Source: Halorubrum sp. BV1 (lineage in GTDB: Archaea > Halobacteriota > Halobacteria > Halobacteriales > Haloferacaceae). From it: 64,000 nt of DNA. Where the stretch lies: the NCBI RefSeq assembly GCF_000746205.1, contig NZ_JQKV01000002.1, positions 682,001 through 746,000 on the forward strand, in the 5' to 3' direction. Numbering within the stretch: the stretch's first letter is position 1; each line of letters starts with the position of its first letter. The notes under the pieces are model-generated. The model saw only the letters and a program-made list of their open reading frames with translations, did no database searches and was not told the DNA's origin. Below, piece after piece: positions 25,416-33,611 of this stretch. The position numbers and the translations under genes are program-made.

Positions 25416-25808
25416 TCACTTCCGAAGCATCGACGGGAACGCGAGCGAGGACGGCGGCCCCTCCCGCGGTCGCTTCGTGAGCGACAGTTCGGTCAGCGCG
25501 CCGGGCAAGGCGGCGGAGATGGGGGCGACTCGGGGCGTGCCGCCGCCGTCGACCAAGGCGTCCCACACCGTCTGCGGGTCAGAGTCGTCGGATTCGGCCG
25601 CCGCTTCGAGCGCCTTCGTCCGCCCCTCGTCGTAGGCGAGCTCGACGAGACTCCGGTCGTACGCGCCCTCGAACGCGTCGAGCACGCGGTCCAGCTCCGC
25701 CGGGCGCGCGCGGCCGATCTCGGCGGCGACACCGAGTGCGAACGCGCGCTCGACCGCCTCCTCGCGGGCGAGGTCCTCCCAGTCGGTTCCGAAGGTGCGG
25801 TCGTACAT
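25416..25808 (-). CDS. Conserved hypothetical protein (130 aa)
   Basis: A mostly helical 130-residue protein. It begins MYDRTFGTDWEDLAREEAVERAFALG and contains ELDRVLDAFEGAYDRSLVELAYDEGRTKALE. The C-terminus is a Pro/Ser-rich tail. No motif or membrane segment was recognised. Its ATG overlaps the stop of the upstream RAD55-like ATPase gene (TAATG), so the pair is translationally coupled and the products probably act together. Confidence 0.72.
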   Translation of the reverse strand: MYDRTFGTDWEDLAREEAVERAFALGVAAEIGRARPAELDRVLDAFEGAYDRSLVELAYDEGRTKALEAAAESDDSDPQTVWDALVDGGGTPRVAPISAALPGALTELSLTKRPREGPPSSLAFPSMLRK

Positions 25809-26503
25809 TAGTGCGTCACCGTCGCGGCCGCACCGACGCGAAGCCCGCCGTCGGTGAACTCGACGTCTTGGATGTCCGTGTTCACGTCGGTACCGCGCAT
25901 CTTCAGCACCTGTATCCCGCGGCGCATCCCCTCGTCTTCGAGGTAGTTGTGCATGAAGACGACGCCGTGTGCGAGGTAGTGTTCCTCGGAGTAGGCGCTC
26001 GGGTCGGTCATTTCGGAGATGAGGAGGGTGGTCGCGTCGGTCCGCTTCAGCGAGGAGAGCAGTTGGACCATGGTGTCTTCGTCGTCGTCGAGGAGAAAGC
26101 GCAACAGCATCGTAGAATCGAACACGACGCGGTCGATGTCGCGCGAGTTGATGAATCCGGTGAGGCGGTTCGTGACGCCGGAGTGGTCCCGGCGCTCGCC
26201 CGGGAGCCCGAAGAAGCGACGACCGTCCGACGAGAACGAATCAAGGAACGTGACGCGGTCGGTGTCGAGCGCGCGGTCGAACCCGAAGTCGTACTCGCCC
26301 ATGTCTCGGCGGATCCCCGCTTTGGTCTCGTGCATGCTGATATACAACACGTCCTCGCCGTTGCGAGCGCCCTGTGCCGCGAACTGCGAACAGAACGTGG
26401 TCTTTCCGCTGCCCGGCGGACCGCTCACGACGTAGAGGCGGTTCTCCGGGAACCCGCCGTCGACGAGGTCGTCGAACCCGGGGACGCCGCTTGGTGCGCG
26501 CAT
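25808..26503 (-). CDS. RAD55/KaiC-family ATPase
   Basis: A 231-residue RecA-fold ATPase. It begins MRAPSGVPGFDDLVDGGFPENRLYVVSGPPGSGKTTF (shown as landmark), with a canonical Walker A at residues 28-35. Walker B is in DRVVFDSTMLLRFLL. The typical TTLLISEMTD strand and a C-terminal EGMRRGIQVLKMRGTDVNTDI follow, as in KaiC-like and archaellum ArlH-like proteins. It is a single-domain protein, half the size of cyanobacterial KaiC. An upstream in-frame GTG exists, but ATG 26501-26503 is ~25 bp from a TATA element (26524-26532), with a palindrome between them. Role unknown; the neighbourhood suggests signal transduction or motility control. Confidence 0.82.
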   Translation of the reverse strand: MRAPSGVPGFDDLVDGGFPENRLYVVSGPPGSGKTTFCSQFAAQGARNGEDVLYISMHETKAGIRRDMGEYDFGFDRALDTDRVTFLDSFSSDGRRFFGLPGERRDHSGVTNRLTGFINSRDIDRVVFDSTMLLRFLLDDDEDTMVQLLSSLKRTDATTLLISEMTDPSAYSEEHYLAHGVVFMHNYLEDEGMRRGIQVLKMRGTDVNTDIQDVEFTDGGLRVGAAATVTH

Positions 26504-26504
26504 A

Positions 26505-26517
26505 CCGAGTGACTCGG
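26505..26517. promoter_or_regulatory. Palindromic operator candidate in the RAD55-like ATPase promoter
   Basis: CCGAGT-G-ACTCGG is a perfect inverted repeat. It lies between the TATA-like CTTATGC (~26525-26531, minus strand) and the ATG at 26503, overlapping the predicted transcription start. A bound dimeric repressor would block initiation. Confidence 0.4.
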
Positions 26518-26676
26518 CGGTCACCGCATAAGGATTGGCACCCGGTTCTCACCCGTGAGAACGGTCTGACTGACGCGCCGAAAGCGGGCTGTGCGAGGCG
26601 GGAGTGCAACCAGTTCGTCGCGGCGGCGCACCCGACGCTTCGACCGACGCCGCCGTGCGGTTCGACCGAACCCGGC

Positions 26677-27171
26677 TTACGCTTCGACCGACTCGCCGCC
26701 CGCGTCGTCGGGTGAGGAGTCAGCGACGTCGCCGATGTCGATGCCGTCGACGTCCGGCGAGACCCAGACGACGAACCGGTCGTCCGACTTGACGATCCCG
26801 CGGACGCCCTCGTCTTCGACGGTCGTTCCCTGATCGACGTCTTCGGGCGCGACGTCGCGGACCTGGAACACCTCGTCGACCATCCAGCCGACGGTCCCAC
26901 CCTCGTCGATCTCGTCGTCGTCGAAGACGACGATCCGCTCTCGGGGGCCGTCCTCCTCGATGGCGAACAGCGTCTTCGGATCGACGATCGTCGTCGTCCG
27001 TCCGCGGAGGTCCATCACGCCCTCGACGTGATCGGGCGAGTTCGGGATGCGCGTGAGCTCGCCGGCGTCGACGATCTCGTCTATCACACCGATATCCAGA
27101 CAGTACGTCCCGTCACCTAAGCCGAACTCCAGTACCTTCGTCGGTTCGGCGTCTGCTTCCGTGGCTGCCAT
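26677..27171 (-). CDS. cheW: Chemotaxis adaptor protein CheW
   Basis: A 164-residue protein with a complete CheW fold. It begins KVLEFGLGDGTYCLDIGVIDEI, then has the conserved PNSPDHVEGVMDLRGRTTTIVDPKTLF, and GWMVDEVFQVRDV near the end; a short acidic tail follows. CheW couples transducers (Htr proteins) to the kinase CheA. It is transcribed divergently from cheB. The minus-strand GGTTATTGG at ~27195-27203 is ~28 bp upstream of the ATG, again a leaderless arrangement. Confidence 0.95.
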   Translation of the reverse strand: MAATEADAEPTKVLEFGLGDGTYCLDIGVIDEIVDAGELTRIPNSPDHVEGVMDLRGRTTTIVDPKTLFAIEEDGPRERIVVFDDDEIDEGGTVGWMVDEVFQVRDVAPEDVDQGTTVEDEGVRGIVKSDDRFVVWVSPDVDGIDIGDVADSSPDDAGGESVEA

Positions 27172-27240
27172 ACGAACTCCTGCGGTGAAGTCACCAATAA
27201 CCGTGTCCCCTGAATTATCAGCAGTGATTAGCGGGGGCGT

Positions 27241-27250
27241 GCATTTATGC
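27241..27250 (+). promoter_or_regulatory. TATA box of the cheB-cheA-cheR operon
   Basis: CATTTATGC lies ~28 bp before the ATG at 27274. This sets that ATG as the cheB start, in preference to an in-frame ATG at 27247 that overlaps the element itself. Confidence 0.65.
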
Positions 27251-27273
27251 TGATTCTGCGACCGCTTTTGGGT

Positions 27274-28407
27274 ATGAGCAGGACGACGGATCGGCGGGGG
27301 AGCCGCGACGGGTCACCACGGGTGGTGGTCGTCGACGACTCGCCGTTCATGCGCGGGTTGATCGCCGATCTATTGACAGACGCCGGTGTCGCGGTCGTCG
27401 GCGAGGCGGGCGACGGCGCGGAGGCGCTGTCGGTGGTCGCCGAGACGACGCCCGACGTAGTGACAATGGACGTAGAGATGCCCGGAATGGGCGGGTTGGA
27501 GGCCGTCGAACGGCTGATGGAGGAGACTCCGACGCCCGTTCTGATGCTGTCAGCGCACACGGACGAGGGGGCCGAGGTGACCTTCGAGGCGCTCGAACGC
27601 GGCGCGGTCGACTTCTTCTCGAAGCCCGGCGGCGAGGTCTCGACCGGCGTCTCCCGGGAGTCAGAGCGGCTCGTCGAGGCCGTGCGGTCGGTCGCGGACG
27701 CGGACCTCGCGGCGGCGGCATGGGACCGAGACGGCTCGACGAGCGCGGCCACGACGGCGGCCGCGTCGGGCGGGTCGGCGGCCGCGGGCGCAGCCGCGTC
27801 GGCGAGCGCGTCGACGACGACACCGGACGGCGACCTCGACGAGCCGCTGACGGTCGTGATCGGGGCGTCGACCGGCGGGCCGAACGCGGTCGAGCGCGTC
27901 ATGTCGGCGCTGCCGATGGCCGACTGCCGGATCGTCATCGTTCAACACATGCCGGAGGCGTTCACGCCGCGCTTCGCCGACCGGCTCGACGACGCCTCGG
28001 CGTACGACGTACAGGAGGCGAGCGACGGGGCGCGGATCGGTGCCGGCGAGGCGCTCGTCGCCCGCGGCGGGAGCCACACCCGGATCGACAGCTACCGCGC
28101 GGGTCGGCTCCGCGTCAAGCTCGACGAGGACGACTCACAGTCGGTGTCGCCCGCCGCCGACGTGACGATGCGCTCCGCGGCCGAGGTCGTCGACGACCCG
28201 CTCGTCGGCGTCGTGTTGACCGGCATGGGTTCGGACGCCGCCGAAGGGATCCGCGCGATGGCCGACGCCGGCGCGCGGACGATAGCACAGAGCGAGGACA
28301 CCTGCGTGATCTACGGGATGCCGAAGCGCGCGGTGGAGTCCGGCGGCGTGGACGAGGTACACGACCTCGACGACGTCGCCGGCGCGATCGTGGGGGGTGA
28401 GGCCTGA
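27274..28407 (+). CDS. cheB: Chemotaxis response regulator protein-glutamate methylesterase CheB
   Basis: A 377-residue protein: receiver domain (about residues 16-135) with acidic pocket D21-D22 and phospho-acceptor D66 (TMDVEMPG), then an Ala/Ser-rich linker. The methylesterase domain has the catalytic triad visible as GASTGGPNAV (Ser), VQHMPEAF (His) and TGMGSDA (Asp). It removes methyl groups from, and deamidates, Htr transducers during adaptation. The stop overlaps the cheA start (TGATG), so CheB and CheA are coupled. Confidence 0.96.
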   Translation: MSRTTDRRGSRDGSPRVVVVDDSPFMRGLIADLLTDAGVAVVGEAGDGAEALSVVAETTPDVVTMDVEMPGMGGLEAVERLMEETPTPVLMLSAHTDEGAEVTFEALERGAVDFFSKPGGEVSTGVSRESERLVEAVRSVADADLAAAAWDRDGSTSAATTAAASGGSAAAGAAASASASTTTPDGDLDEPLTVVIGASTGGPNAVERVMSALPMADCRIVIVQHMPEAFTPRFADRLDDASAYDVQEASDGARIGAGEALVARGGSHTRIDSYRAGRLRVKLDEDDSQSVSPAADVTMRSAAEVVDDPLVGVVLTGMGSDAAEGIRAMADAGARTIAQSEDTCVIYGMPKRAVESGGVDEVHDLDDVAGAIVGGEA

Positions 28408-30704
28408 TGGACTCACACCGCGCCGCGTTCGTCGCCGAGGCGGAAGACGGGATCACGGACCTCAACAACGCGCTGCTCGCGCTCGAGTCCGACCCCGAGG
28501 ACGCCGCGGCGATGGACGACGTGTTCCGCGTCGCACATACCCTGAAGGGGAACGCGGCGGCGATGGGGTACGAGGACGTCTCGTCGTTCGGCCACGCGCT
28601 GGAGGACCTGCTCGACGCGATCAGGCAGGGCGACCGCGAGGTGACGCCCGAGGTCATGGATCTCCTCTTCGAGGGGGTCGACGCCGTCGAGGCGATGGTC
28701 GACGAGATCGCCGACACCGGCGAGGTGACGACAGACCCGTCGGACCTCGAAGCGCGCCTCCGCGAGATGGAAGAACACGGGACCGTCGGCGGCGAGGACG
28801 CGGCTGGAGACGCCGCTGCTGGAGACGGAAACGAAGGTAGCGATGACGCCGAAGACGCTGACGCCGGTGACGACGCGTCCGGCGAGGCGGGCGAGAGCGA
28901 CGACGCGGCCGACGACGTCGCCGTCCCCGATCACCCGCCGGGCGTCGCGGACCTTCCGGAGCCCGTCGTGTACGCGGACGTGACGATTGGCGAGAGCGCG
29001 ATGGCGGGCGTCGACGCCACGCTCGTCGTGCAGGCGCTCGACGGGCAGTTCGACGGCTTCGTCACCGACCCCGACCCGGCCGCGCTCGAAGACGGCGAGT
29101 ACGACGAGGGGTTCGACGCGTTCGTCGGCGGCGCGGCGGCCGACGTGGTCGCCGAGGGGCTCGGCGCGCTCACGCAGGTGGAGTCGATCGCGACGGCTCT
29201 CGTCGGAGCCGACGAGGACGACGAGAGCGAGGCGGACGCGACCGCCGAGGAACCGCTGGAGGCGACCGCGGACGCCGGCGGCGATACCGAATCCGACGCC
29301 GATCCGGCCGCGGACGAGGAGAGCGCGGACACCGGCAGCGACTCCGACGAGACGGGAGACGCGGGAGACGCAGGATCCGACTCCGGCACCGAATCGGACT
29401 CCAAGTCTGGCGACGAGATCAAATCGATCCGCGTCGACGTCGATCAGGTCGACGAGCTGTACGGGCTCGTCGAGCAGCTGGTGACGAGCCGGATCAAGCT
29501 CCGGCGGGAACTGGAGGGCATGGATGCGCAGTCCGACGCCTTAGACGAGCTCGACAAGCTCGCCTCCAGTCTGCAAGACACCGCGATGGACATGCGGCTC
29601 ATCCCCTTCTCGCAGGTGTCGGACTCGTTCCCGCGGCTCGTCCGCGACATCTCGCGGGACCTCGACAAGCGGATCGACTTCGAGATCGAGGGCGACGACG
29701 TCGAACTCGACCGGACGATCCTCACGGAGATGCGCGACCCGCTCGTCCACGTCCTCCGGAACGCGGTCGACCACGGGATCGAGTCTCCAGACGAACGCGA
29801 GGCCGCCGGCAAGGACCCGACGGGCACCGTGCGGCTCACGGCCGAGCGCGAGCGCGACCACGTCATCATCGAGGTCGCTGACGACGGCGGCGGCCTCGAC
29901 CCGGATCAACTCCGCGAGAAGGCGGTCGACGAGGGCGTAAAGAGCAGGGAGGCGGTCGAGGCGATGGAAGACGACGAGGTGTACGACCTGGTCTTCCATC
30001 CCGGCTTCTCAACCGCGGAAGAGGTGACCGACGTCTCCGGGCGCGGCGTCGGCATGGACGTCGTGCGGACGACCGCGCGCGACCTCGACGGCTCCGTCGC
30101 CGTCGAGAGCGAACCCGGCGAGGGGACGACCGTTCGCTTCCGGCTCCCGGTGACCGTCGCCATCGTGAAGGTGATGTTCGTCGACGTCGGCGGCACCGAG
30201 TACGGGATCCCGATAAAGTCGATCGCGGAGGTCGCCCGCGCGGACGACGTAGAGGAGGTCCACGGCGACGAGATCGTGCGCCACGAAGACGATCTCTACC
30301 CCGTGATCAGGCTGAACGATCGGCTCGCCGAGAGCGGGGCCGCCGCGGTCGGCTCCGGCGTTGGCGGGTCTGATCCGGACGAATCGACCGCGGGAGGGGC
30401 GGCCGCGGGCGGACCTGACGAGGCCGCGGGCGGACCCGACGAGGCCGCGACGCCGGACGGCGGGACCGTCGCCGACGCGGACGCCGCTGGCGACGCTCCG
30501 GAGTCCTCCGATGACGTGGGGATGCTCGTCCGGATTCGCGAGGAGACGCGACAGGTGGCGCTCCACTGCGACGCGGTGTTGGACCAAGAAGAGGTCGTCG
30601 TGAAACCGCTCGACGGACCGCTGTCGGGGACGCCGGGCCTCAGCGGCACGGCGGTTCTCGGCGACGGCGACGTCGTTGCCGTCCTCGACGTGGTGAGCCT
30701 ATGA
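28407..30704 (+). CDS. cheA: Chemotaxis histidine kinase CheA
   Basis: A 765-residue CheA. The Hpt domain has phospho-acceptor H44 in VAHTLKGNAAAMG. After a long Asp/Glu/Ala linker (~130-180) comes a domain beginning PEPVVYADVTIGESAMAG, a candidate regulator-binding P2. A second acidic linker (~270-335) leads to the dimerisation helices (IRVDVDQVDELYGLVEQL) and the ATPase (VHVLRNAVDHGIESPDER, DDGGGLDP, GRGVGMDVV). A C-terminal CheW-like domain is interrupted by a Gly/Asp/Ala insertion (~645-705). It phosphorylates CheY and CheB under transducer control. Coupled to cheB and overlapping cheR (ATGA). Confidence 0.96.
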   Translation: MDSHRAAFVAEAEDGITDLNNALLALESDPEDAAAMDDVFRVAHTLKGNAAAMGYEDVSSFGHALEDLLDAIRQGDREVTPEVMDLLFEGVDAVEAMVDEIADTGEVTTDPSDLEARLREMEEHGTVGGEDAAGDAAAGDGNEGSDDAEDADAGDDASGEAGESDDAADDVAVPDHPPGVADLPEPVVYADVTIGESAMAGVDATLVVQALDGQFDGFVTDPDPAALEDGEYDEGFDAFVGGAAADVVAEGLGALTQVESIATALVGADEDDESEADATAEEPLEATADAGGDTESDADPAADEESADTGSDSDETGDAGDAGSDSGTESDSKSGDEIKSIRVDVDQVDELYGLVEQLVTSRIKLRRELEGMDAQSDALDELDKLASSLQDTAMDMRLIPFSQVSDSFPRLVRDISRDLDKRIDFEIEGDDVELDRTILTEMRDPLVHVLRNAVDHGIESPDEREAAGKDPTGTVRLTAERERDHVIIEVADDGGGLDPDQLREKAVDEGVKSREAVEAMEDDEVYDLVFHPGFSTAEEVTDVSGRGVGMDVVRTTARDLDGSVAVESEPGEGTTVRFRLPVTVAIVKVMFVDVGGTEYGIPIKSIAEVARADDVEEVHGDEIVRHEDDLYPVIRLNDRLAESGAAAVGSGVGGSDPDESTAGGAAAGGPDEAAGGPDEAATPDGGTVADADAAGDAPESSDDVGMLVRIREETRQVALHCDAVLDQEEVVVKPLDGPLSGTPGLSGTAVLGDGDVVAVLDVVSL

Positions 30705-31504
30705 GCAGTGAAACACCCTTCGAAGGCGTGTTGCGACAGATAGACGACACGGTGCCGTTCGAGCCCGGCTACTACAACGAGTCGTACCTCGACCGGCGGA
30801 TCACGGCGCGGATGCGCCGTCGCGACACCGAGTCGCACGCGGAGTACGAGCGGCTGCTCCGCGACGACGACGAGGAGCGACAGGCGCTGATGGACGCGCT
30901 CACGATCAACGTGACCGAGTTCTTCCGCAACCCCGAGATGTGGGACGTCCTCCGCGGCGTGCTCCGCGAGAAAACGGACGAGAAGCGCCGAGTTCGGGTC
31001 TGGTCCGCCCCGTCGGCGGACGGGCGTGAAGCGTACTCGATCGCGATGCTGGCCTGTGACGATCCCGAAATCGACGAGTCGCGCGTCGAGGTGCTCGGCT
31101 CCGACATCAGCGAAGAGGCGCTCGATAACGCCCGCGACGGCACGTACCACACCACCAGAACGACGGACATCGCGGCGGAGCTCGAACCGCTCTCCGACCC
31201 CGGCCGGTACGTCGAGCAGGACGGAGACACCTTTCAGGTCAAGCCCGCCGTCCGACGGCTCGTCAACTTCGAGACGCACGACCTGATCCGCGACGGTGCG
31301 CGCGACCCGTTCGACGTGGTGTTGTGTCGCAACCTGCTGATCTACATCGACGTCGACCACAAGGGTGCGCTGTTCGATACGCTCGAGGCGTCACTCGCCG
31401 ACGACGGCGTCCTCGTCCTCGGGATGACGGAGAGCGTCCCGCCGGACCGTTCGGACCGGTACGAACCGATCGACAAGCGACGGCGGGTGTTCGAGAGGGT
31501 CTGA
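30701..31504 (+). CDS. cheR: Chemotaxis protein methyltransferase CheR
   Basis: A 267-residue SAM-dependent methyltransferase. The N-terminal helical domain includes YNESYLDRRITARMRRR and INVTEFFRNPEMWDVLR. The C-terminal Rossmann domain has VRVWSAPSADGREAYSIAML (SAM site), EVLGSDISEEALDNARDG and DVVLCRNLLIYID. It methylates glutamates of Htr transducers, opposing CheB. The start lies within the end of cheA (ATGA) and the stop overlaps the next gene (TGATG), so the whole block is one operon. Confidence 0.96.
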   Translation: MSSETPFEGVLRQIDDTVPFEPGYYNESYLDRRITARMRRRDTESHAEYERLLRDDDEERQALMDALTINVTEFFRNPEMWDVLRGVLREKTDEKRRVRVWSAPSADGREAYSIAMLACDDPEIDESRVEVLGSDISEEALDNARDGTYHTTRTTDIAAELEPLSDPGRYVEQDGDTFQVKPAVRRLVNFETHDLIRDGARDPFDVVLCRNLLIYIDVDHKGALFDTLEASLADDGVLVLGMTESVPPDRSDRYEPIDKRRRVFERV

Positions 31505-32712
31505 TGTCCCTGTACCAGCACGCGCGGGATGGAAACGTCGAGCGGCTCAGGGACGCGATGGGAAGCGACAGCGCCGCGGTGCGGCGGCGGGCTGCCGAGT
31601 TCCTCGGCGAGGTCGGCGACGGGACCGAACAGGCGACCGTCGACGCCCTGCTCCGCGCGGCGACGGACGACGAAGACGAGGAGGTCCGCGGTGCCGCGGT
31701 CGACGCGCTCGACGAACTCGGTGACGGGGCGCTCGAACAGCTGCTCTCGGAACTCACCGGGACGACGGGGTCGGAGGCCGAGTGGGTGACCGCACGGAAG
31801 TTCGCCCGCGCACTGCAGGCTGACCGGCCCGAGCTGCGGATGGCCGCGGCGAACGCGCTCGGACGGCTCGACGACGCGAGCGGTCTCTCGCATCTCGTCG
31901 ACGCGCTCGACGACGACGACCCCCGCGTCAGGCTCCGCGCCGCGCAGGCCTGCGGAACGTTCGCGGACCCGCGTGCCGTCCCCGGCCTCACCGCGCGGCT
32001 CGACGACGAGCCGCGCGTCAGGCGAGCCGCGGCGAACGCGCTCGGAGGCATCGGCACAGACCAGGCGCTCGCGGCGCTTTTGGATCTGCTCGACGAGCCC
32101 GACGAGTCGCTCCGGCGGATCGCGGCCGGCGCGCTCGGCAAGGCGAACAACCCGGAACCGGTTGAGCCGCTCGCGCGGGCGCTCGGCGACGAGAGCGCGG
32201 TCGTGCGCAACGCCGCGGTGTACTCGATAATCGAACTGCTCTCGAACGTCCCGACCCAACAGAGCCACGCGGTTCGGGACCGCGTCGTCTCCGAGCTGAA
32301 GTCGGCCGACGACGAGACCGTGGTCGAGCCGCTAGTCGAGATCTTGACCGACGGCCAGCAGAGCCGACAGCGGCGGAACGCCGCGTGGATCCTCGGACGG
32401 GTCGCGGAGCCGGACACCGAACTCGCGGTCGAGGCGCTCGCGGAGGCGCTCGCGGACGACGACGCACAGACCGCGCAGTTCGCGGCCACGAGCCTCAAGA
32501 ACCTCGGCGGGCCGGTCGTCGAGGACCGGCTTCTCGACCGACTCGGGACCGAACACCCCGAAGACGCCCGCGCGAAGGCGGTGTTCGTGCTGGGACAGGT
32601 GGGCGGACAGGAGACGCTGAACAGGCTCGAAGACCTCACCGACGACGAGAGTTCCGCGGTCAGAAAGCGGGTGTTCTCCGCGGTCTCGAAGCTCCGGGCG
32701 GGGGGTCCGTAG
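31504..32712 (+). CDS. HEAT-repeat (PBS lyase-like) chemotaxis-associated protein
   Basis: A 402-residue alpha-solenoid made of about 11-12 HEAT/PBS repeats of ~31 residues. Recurrent units are of the form VRRRAAEFLGEVGDGTEQATVDALLR, LRMAAANALGRLDDA and VRRAAANALGGIGTD. Its place between cheR and cheF matches the archaeal HEAT-like protein OE2401F of Halobacterium, which interacts with CheF and archaellum components and is needed for taxis. It probably acts as a cytoplasmic scaffold linking the Che system to the motor. The ATG at 31504 overlaps the cheR stop; cheF starts at the next base after its own stop. Confidence 0.88.
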   Translation: MSLYQHARDGNVERLRDAMGSDSAAVRRRAAEFLGEVGDGTEQATVDALLRAATDDEDEEVRGAAVDALDELGDGALEQLLSELTGTTGSEAEWVTARKFARALQADRPELRMAAANALGRLDDASGLSHLVDALDDDDPRVRLRAAQACGTFADPRAVPGLTARLDDEPRVRRAAANALGGIGTDQALAALLDLLDEPDESLRRIAAGALGKANNPEPVEPLARALGDESAVVRNAAVYSIIELLSNVPTQQSHAVRDRVVSELKSADDETVVEPLVEILTDGQQSRQRRNAAWILGRVAEPDTELAVEALAEALADDDAQTAQFAATSLKNLGGPVVEDRLLDRLGTEHPEDARAKAVFVLGQVGGQETLNRLEDLTDDESSAVRKRVFSAVSKLRAGGP

Positions 32713-33579
32713 ATGTCCGACGGCGAGTACAAGGTCACGGACACGCAGGGGCGGTTCGCGGTGGCCGTCCGCGACGGTCGCAAAATGAACGACGTCTCGT
32801 GGACGGCGGGGCGGATACTCCTCTCCAACCGACGGCTGATCTTGGCCGGCAACGACGGGAAGCGGACGATCCCCCTCTCGGACCTTCGCGGACTCGGCGG
32901 CCGACACGACGCCAACCAGTCGGTTGCGCGCGTGTCGAACTACGTGAGCTTCGATCTGGGCGATCAGGTGTTGCTTGTCGCGGCGAGCGAACACGAGGAG
33001 TTCGAGCGCGACGTCTACCGGGCGCTCCTCGACCAGCGGACGGTGATGGCGAAACACCCGGCGATCGAGGGCGGCGTCGTGCAGGATTCGAAGTGGGAAC
33101 AGGCCCGGGTGAAGATAGACGAGAACGGGCTCAACGCGGCGATGGAAGGCGGCGCGTTCGTGAAGTTCGATCTCGACGACATCAGCGGACTTGACGCCGC
33201 CAAACGCACCGTCAACGGCGAGAAAAAACCCGTCATCGAGGTGTCTCACACCGACGACGAGGGGACGAGCATCGAGACGCACATCGCGGGCGACCCGAAC
33301 AGGATGCGCTTCGTCGAGGCGTGGCTCCACAAAGGAGAGGAGCGAAGCTCGACGAACGTCGATCTGTCCAGCCGGGATCGTGAGGTGTTGATGGCGCTTT
33401 ACTCCGGCGTGTCGCCGTTCGAGATCCCGTCGTTTCTGGGGATGGACGTCGACGACGTCGAGGAGACGTTCGAGCGGCTCATCGATCTGGAAGTGGTCGA
33501 GGAGGTGCGGGTGCGCCGCGAGGTCGCGCTCAACTCCCGCGGACGCAACATCGCCAGCGAGGCGATGAACGAGCAGTGA
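32713..33579 (+). CDS. cheF: CheF, archaellum-chemotaxis linking protein (DUF439)
   Basis: A 288-residue protein matching the archaeal CheF family. It begins MSDGEYKVTDTQGRFAVAVRDG, has RRLILAGNDGKRTIPLSDLRGLGGRHDAN and a second beta-rich repeat (VSHTDDEGTSIETHIAGDPNRM), then a C-terminal winged-helix-like segment (VLMALYSGVSPFEIPSFLGMDVDDVEETFERL). CheF connects phosphorylated CheY to the archaellum switch. This is an archaea-specific step, because FliM and FliN are absent. It is the last gene of the cheB-A-R-HEAT-cheF operon. The kinase gene downstream is convergent. Confidence 0.92.
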   Translation: MSDGEYKVTDTQGRFAVAVRDGRKMNDVSWTAGRILLSNRRLILAGNDGKRTIPLSDLRGLGGRHDANQSVARVSNYVSFDLGDQVLLVAASEHEEFERDVYRALLDQRTVMAKHPAIEGGVVQDSKWEQARVKIDENGLNAAMEGGAFVKFDLDDISGLDAAKRTVNGEKKPVIEVSHTDDEGTSIETHIAGDPNRMRFVEAWLHKGEERSSTNVDLSSRDREVLMALYSGVSPFEIPSFLGMDVDDVEETFERLIDLEVVEEVRVRREVALNSRGRNIASEAMNEQ

Positions 33580-33611
33580 CCGCCGTTAAGAGGCGAGCGA
33601 CACGCCGGTGA

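Noticed and set aside
24764..26503. A kai circadian clock system
   Set aside because: Only single-domain RAD55/KaiC-like proteins are present, without KaiA or KaiB; such proteins are widespread in archaea.
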